Of a DNA stretch of 64,000 nucleotides, positions 62,398-64,000 are shown piece by piece. Source of the DNA: Hymenobacter sp. H14-R3 (lineage in GTDB: Bacteria > Bacteroidota > Bacteroidia > Cytophagales > Hymenobacteraceae). Within the stretch, counting starts at the first letter, position 1. Each line of letters starts with the position of its first letter. Position numbers and translations under genes: made by a program. The stretch is taken from positions 1 through 64,000 of the forward strand of contig NZ_JASITD010000025.1 in NCBI RefSeq assembly GCF_030063445.1, given 5' to 3'. The notes beneath the pieces were generated by a model. That model worked only from the letters and a program-made list of their open reading frames with translations. It did no database searches and had not been told where the DNA came from.

Positions 62398-63477
62398 ATG
62401 AAAAACTTTCCTCGGCTGGCCGGCCGCTTGCTGGCCCTGCTAGTGGTGCTGGCAGGTCTCGGCCTCAGCAGCTGCAAAAAAAACAATGATTCTGCTACCG
62501 CAACTGGTAACTGGACCCGAGGCAATGCGTTTGCCGGCGTTACCCGCAGTGGCTCCGTAAGCTTCGTTATCGGCAATGTGGCCTACGTGGGCACCGGTGT
62601 GGATGCTAACAACGTGCGTTACAACGACTTCTACTCCTACACCCCCGCCACGGGCAGCTGGATTAAGCTGACTTCCATGCCTGCTACGGCCCGCTACAAC
62701 GCCGTGGCTTTTACGGCGGGTGGCAAAGGCTACGTGGGCACCGGCTACGACGGCGTGAACTCGCTGAGCGATTTCTGGCAGTTTGACCCTACCCTGGACA
62801 CTCCTACTACCGTGGCCGGCGTGACCTCGACTACCCTGGGCAGATGGAAAAAAGTGGCCGACCTCACTAGCGTGGCGGGTGGCACGGCCCGCTACGGCGC
62901 AGTAGCTGGTAGCGTAGGCGACGTAGGCTACGTGGGCTGCGGCTACGACGGCAACAACCAGAAGGACTTCTACCAGTACAACCCCGCCACTGATAAGTGG
63001 AGCGCCCTGGCCAGCGGTTTCCCCGGCGATAAGCGCATTTTCGGCTCGACGTTCGTGGTCAACGGCCAGATGTACGTAGGTTTCGGTACCAACAACCTGG
63101 TTTCCAACACCGATTTCTGGTCGTATAACCCGGCCGGTAGCGGCACCTGGACCAAGCTGCATGACTTGGCCAACATCAGCAATTCGACCGGTACTTACGA
63201 CAACAGCCTTTTGCAGCGCGCCTACGCTTCCGCCTTCACGGTGGGCAACATGGGCTACGTGGCCGTGGGTAGCCTCAACGGGGCCGTGCGCACCGACTGC
63301 TACTCGTATGACCCTACGCTCGACAATTGGACCAAGATGAACCCCTTCCTGGGCGCGGGCCGCACCTCGGCCGTGGCCTTCGGTATTGGCACTTTTGGCT
63401 ACGTGGGCACCGGCAAATCGGGCAACACCCCCTTCGATGATTTCTGGAAATTTGACCCCACTCTTGCACAAGAGTAA
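62398..63477 (+). CDS. kelch-repeat lipoprotein
   Basis: The 359-aa protein from the ATG at 62398 has a lipoprotein signal with lipobox LGLSSC (Cys25). It then contains six or more kelch units (VAYVGTGVDANNVRYNDFYSYTP, KGYVGTGYDGVNSLSDFWQFDP, VGYVGCGYDGNNQKDFYQYNP and on), predicting a beta-propeller with the GY/GTG-x-D pattern per blade. It would be anchored on the outer membrane or periplasmic side. The DUF4270 gene overlaps its end, a pairing recurrent in Bacteroidota. The function is not known. Confidence 0.88.
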   Translation: MKNFPRLAGRLLALLVVLAGLGLSSCKKNNDSATATGNWTRGNAFAGVTRSGSVSFVIGNVAYVGTGVDANNVRYNDFYSYTPATGSWIKLTSMPATARYNAVAFTAGGKGYVGTGYDGVNSLSDFWQFDPTLDTPTTVAGVTSTTLGRWKKVADLTSVAGGTARYGAVAGSVGDVGYVGCGYDGNNQKDFYQYNPATDKWSALASGFPGDKRIFGSTFVVNGQMYVGFGTNNLVSNTDFWSYNPAGSGTWTKLHDLANISNSTGTYDNSLLQRAYASAFTVGNMGYVAVGSLNGAVRTDCYSYDPTLDNWTKMNPFLGAGRTSAVAFGIGTFGYVGTGKSGNTPFDDFWKFDPTLAQE

Positions 63478-64000
63478 GCAGCTGGCGGCCCCGGCCGCGC
63501 AGCCGCGCACCAGGCGCTGGCACCACCTGCTGCTGCTGCTAGCAGCGGCCGGTACCCTGGCAACGGCTGCCTGTACCAAGAGCACTAGTGACATTGGCGT
63601 CGGGCTTCCCGACGCCAATGTCGATACGGGGGCGTATCTTATTGATACCATTACCGTTAAGTCTTCTACCGTACTGCGCGACTCCGTGGTAACGTCCACG
63701 TCAGACAACCTGATGGTGGGACGTACCTACGACCCGCTACTGGGTACGCTCACGGCGCGCAGCTACTTCCGGCTAGGGGTTATCAGCGGTTTGCGCATTG
63801 ACCCGTCGTTCCAATACGATTCGCTGGTGCTGGTGATGAAGCCCACCACGTATCGCTACGGCGACACTACCAAAACCCAGGCGCTGGTAGAGGTGCACAA
63901 GCTGATTGACCCTATTTCGGCTACCAAATACTCGTTTGCCTCGTCGAAGCTCACCAACCTGCGCTACGACCCGAAAAATGTGAACCGGGGCGGCAGCCCG
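63464..64000 (+). CDS. DUF4270 family lipoprotein, partial at window end
   Basis: The open frame runs off the window after 179 codons. A TTG at 63464 begins MHKSKQLAAPAAQPRTRRW, followed by a hydrophobic stretch and lipobox TAAC (Cys37). It then has the DUF4270 N-terminal pattern DIGVGLPDANV, DTITVKSSTVLRDSVVTS, and GRTYDPLLGTLTARSYFRLG. No ATG fits the lipoprotein signal, so TTG is the likely start and the gene overlaps the kelch gene by 14 bases. DUF4270 proteins are surface lipoproteins of unknown function. The rest of the gene is outside the window. Confidence 0.82.
   Translation, partial: MHKSKQLAAPAAQPRTRRWHHLLLLLAAAGTLATAACTKSTSDIGVGLPDANVDTGAYLIDTITVKSSTVLRDSVVTSTSDNLMVGRTYDPLLGTLTARSYFRLGVISGLRIDPSFQYDSLVLVMKPTTYRYGDTTKTQALVEVHKLIDPISATKYSFASSKLTNLRYDPKNVNRGGSP
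63590..63622 (+). repeat. perfect 15-bp hairpin inside the DUF4270 coding region
   Basis: GACATTGGCGTCGGG (63590-63604) pairs perfectly with 63608-63622 around CTT. The codons encode DIGVGLPDANV just after the lipobox, a region conserved in the family. Confidence 0.75.

Noticed and set aside
1..64000. CRISPR arrays, phage or integrase genes
   Set aside because: No direct-repeat/spacer arrays, cas, integrase or transposase genes are visible; the repeats found are palindromic and dispersed.

Overview
The window looks like chromosome of a high-GC member of the Bacteroidota, most likely Hymenobacter or a close relative in the Cytophagales. This rests on several signs: a PorU2/PorV2-type type IX secretion pair, a secreted protein with a type IX sorting tail, DUF4270, DUF3050 and HYC_CC_PP family proteins, TAnnTTTG promoter boxes (one with TTTG exactly 19 bases upstream), few visible Shine-Dalgarno sites, and many palindromic intergenic repeats. 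The assignment is inferred from gene content and was not tested by a search.

Layout. (1) 1-4.8 kb is a decaying copper/heavy-metal efflux locus: a cusA-type RND pump gene split by a palindromic element, an intact HYC_CC_PP protein, and the frameshifted 3' remnant of a CopA-like P-type ATPase. (2) 5.2-17.3 kb, plus strand, starts an exopolysaccharide/O-antigen locus. It holds a polyprenyl-phosphate glycosylphosphotransferase, a WecG/TagA-type transferase, and a nucleotide-sugar cassette (RfbF, SDR epimerase, RmlC-like, SAF-type oxidoreductase, sugar C-methyltransferase, PIG-L deacetylase, DUF4910 protein, class III aminotransferase). (3) 17.3-36.3 kb, minus strand, completes it with a fused double GT2, a GT61, a secreted beta-helix/malectin-like type IX cargo, five glycosyltransferases, a Wzy/ligase-like membrane protein, a Wzx flippase, a Wzc-type tyrosine kinase and a Wza-type export lipoprotein. 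The two arms converge at about 17.3 kb.

(4) 37.5-39.6 kb carries a nucleoside deaminase, a cytosine-deaminase-like amidohydrolase and the broken remnant of a hydroxyisourate hydrolase, suggesting a purine/pyrimidine catabolic island. (5) 39.9-42.5 kb is a compact fluoride-resistance module: crcB, then a fluoride riboswitch with an overlapping terminator, then a CLC-F type fluoride/proton antiporter coupled by an ATGA overlap to a DUF190 gene. (6) 43-51 kb is mostly housekeeping: an outer-membrane barrel, tRNA-Glu with a textbook Bacteroidota promoter, gap, a lipid kinase, a DUF3050 protein, a SUI1-type factor, and a PadR regulator with a PspC/DUF2807 membrane protein. (7) 51.5-58 kb holds porV2-porU2. 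(8) 58-64 kb holds folA, fmt, a NamZ/DUF1343 lipoprotein, a LolC/E-type permease, a kelch lipoprotein and a DUF4270 lipoprotein that runs off the end.

How it fits together. In the polysaccharide locus, the initiating transferase loads a sugar-phosphate onto undecaprenyl phosphate, the glycosyltransferases extend it with sugars including the product of the modified-sugar cassette, Wzx flips it, the Wzy-like protein polymerises or ligates it, and Wzc/Wza export it. The most distinctive features are the modified-sugar cassette, the fluoride riboswitch module, and at least four families of palindromic repeats scattered through the intergenic spaces, one of which has split cusA.
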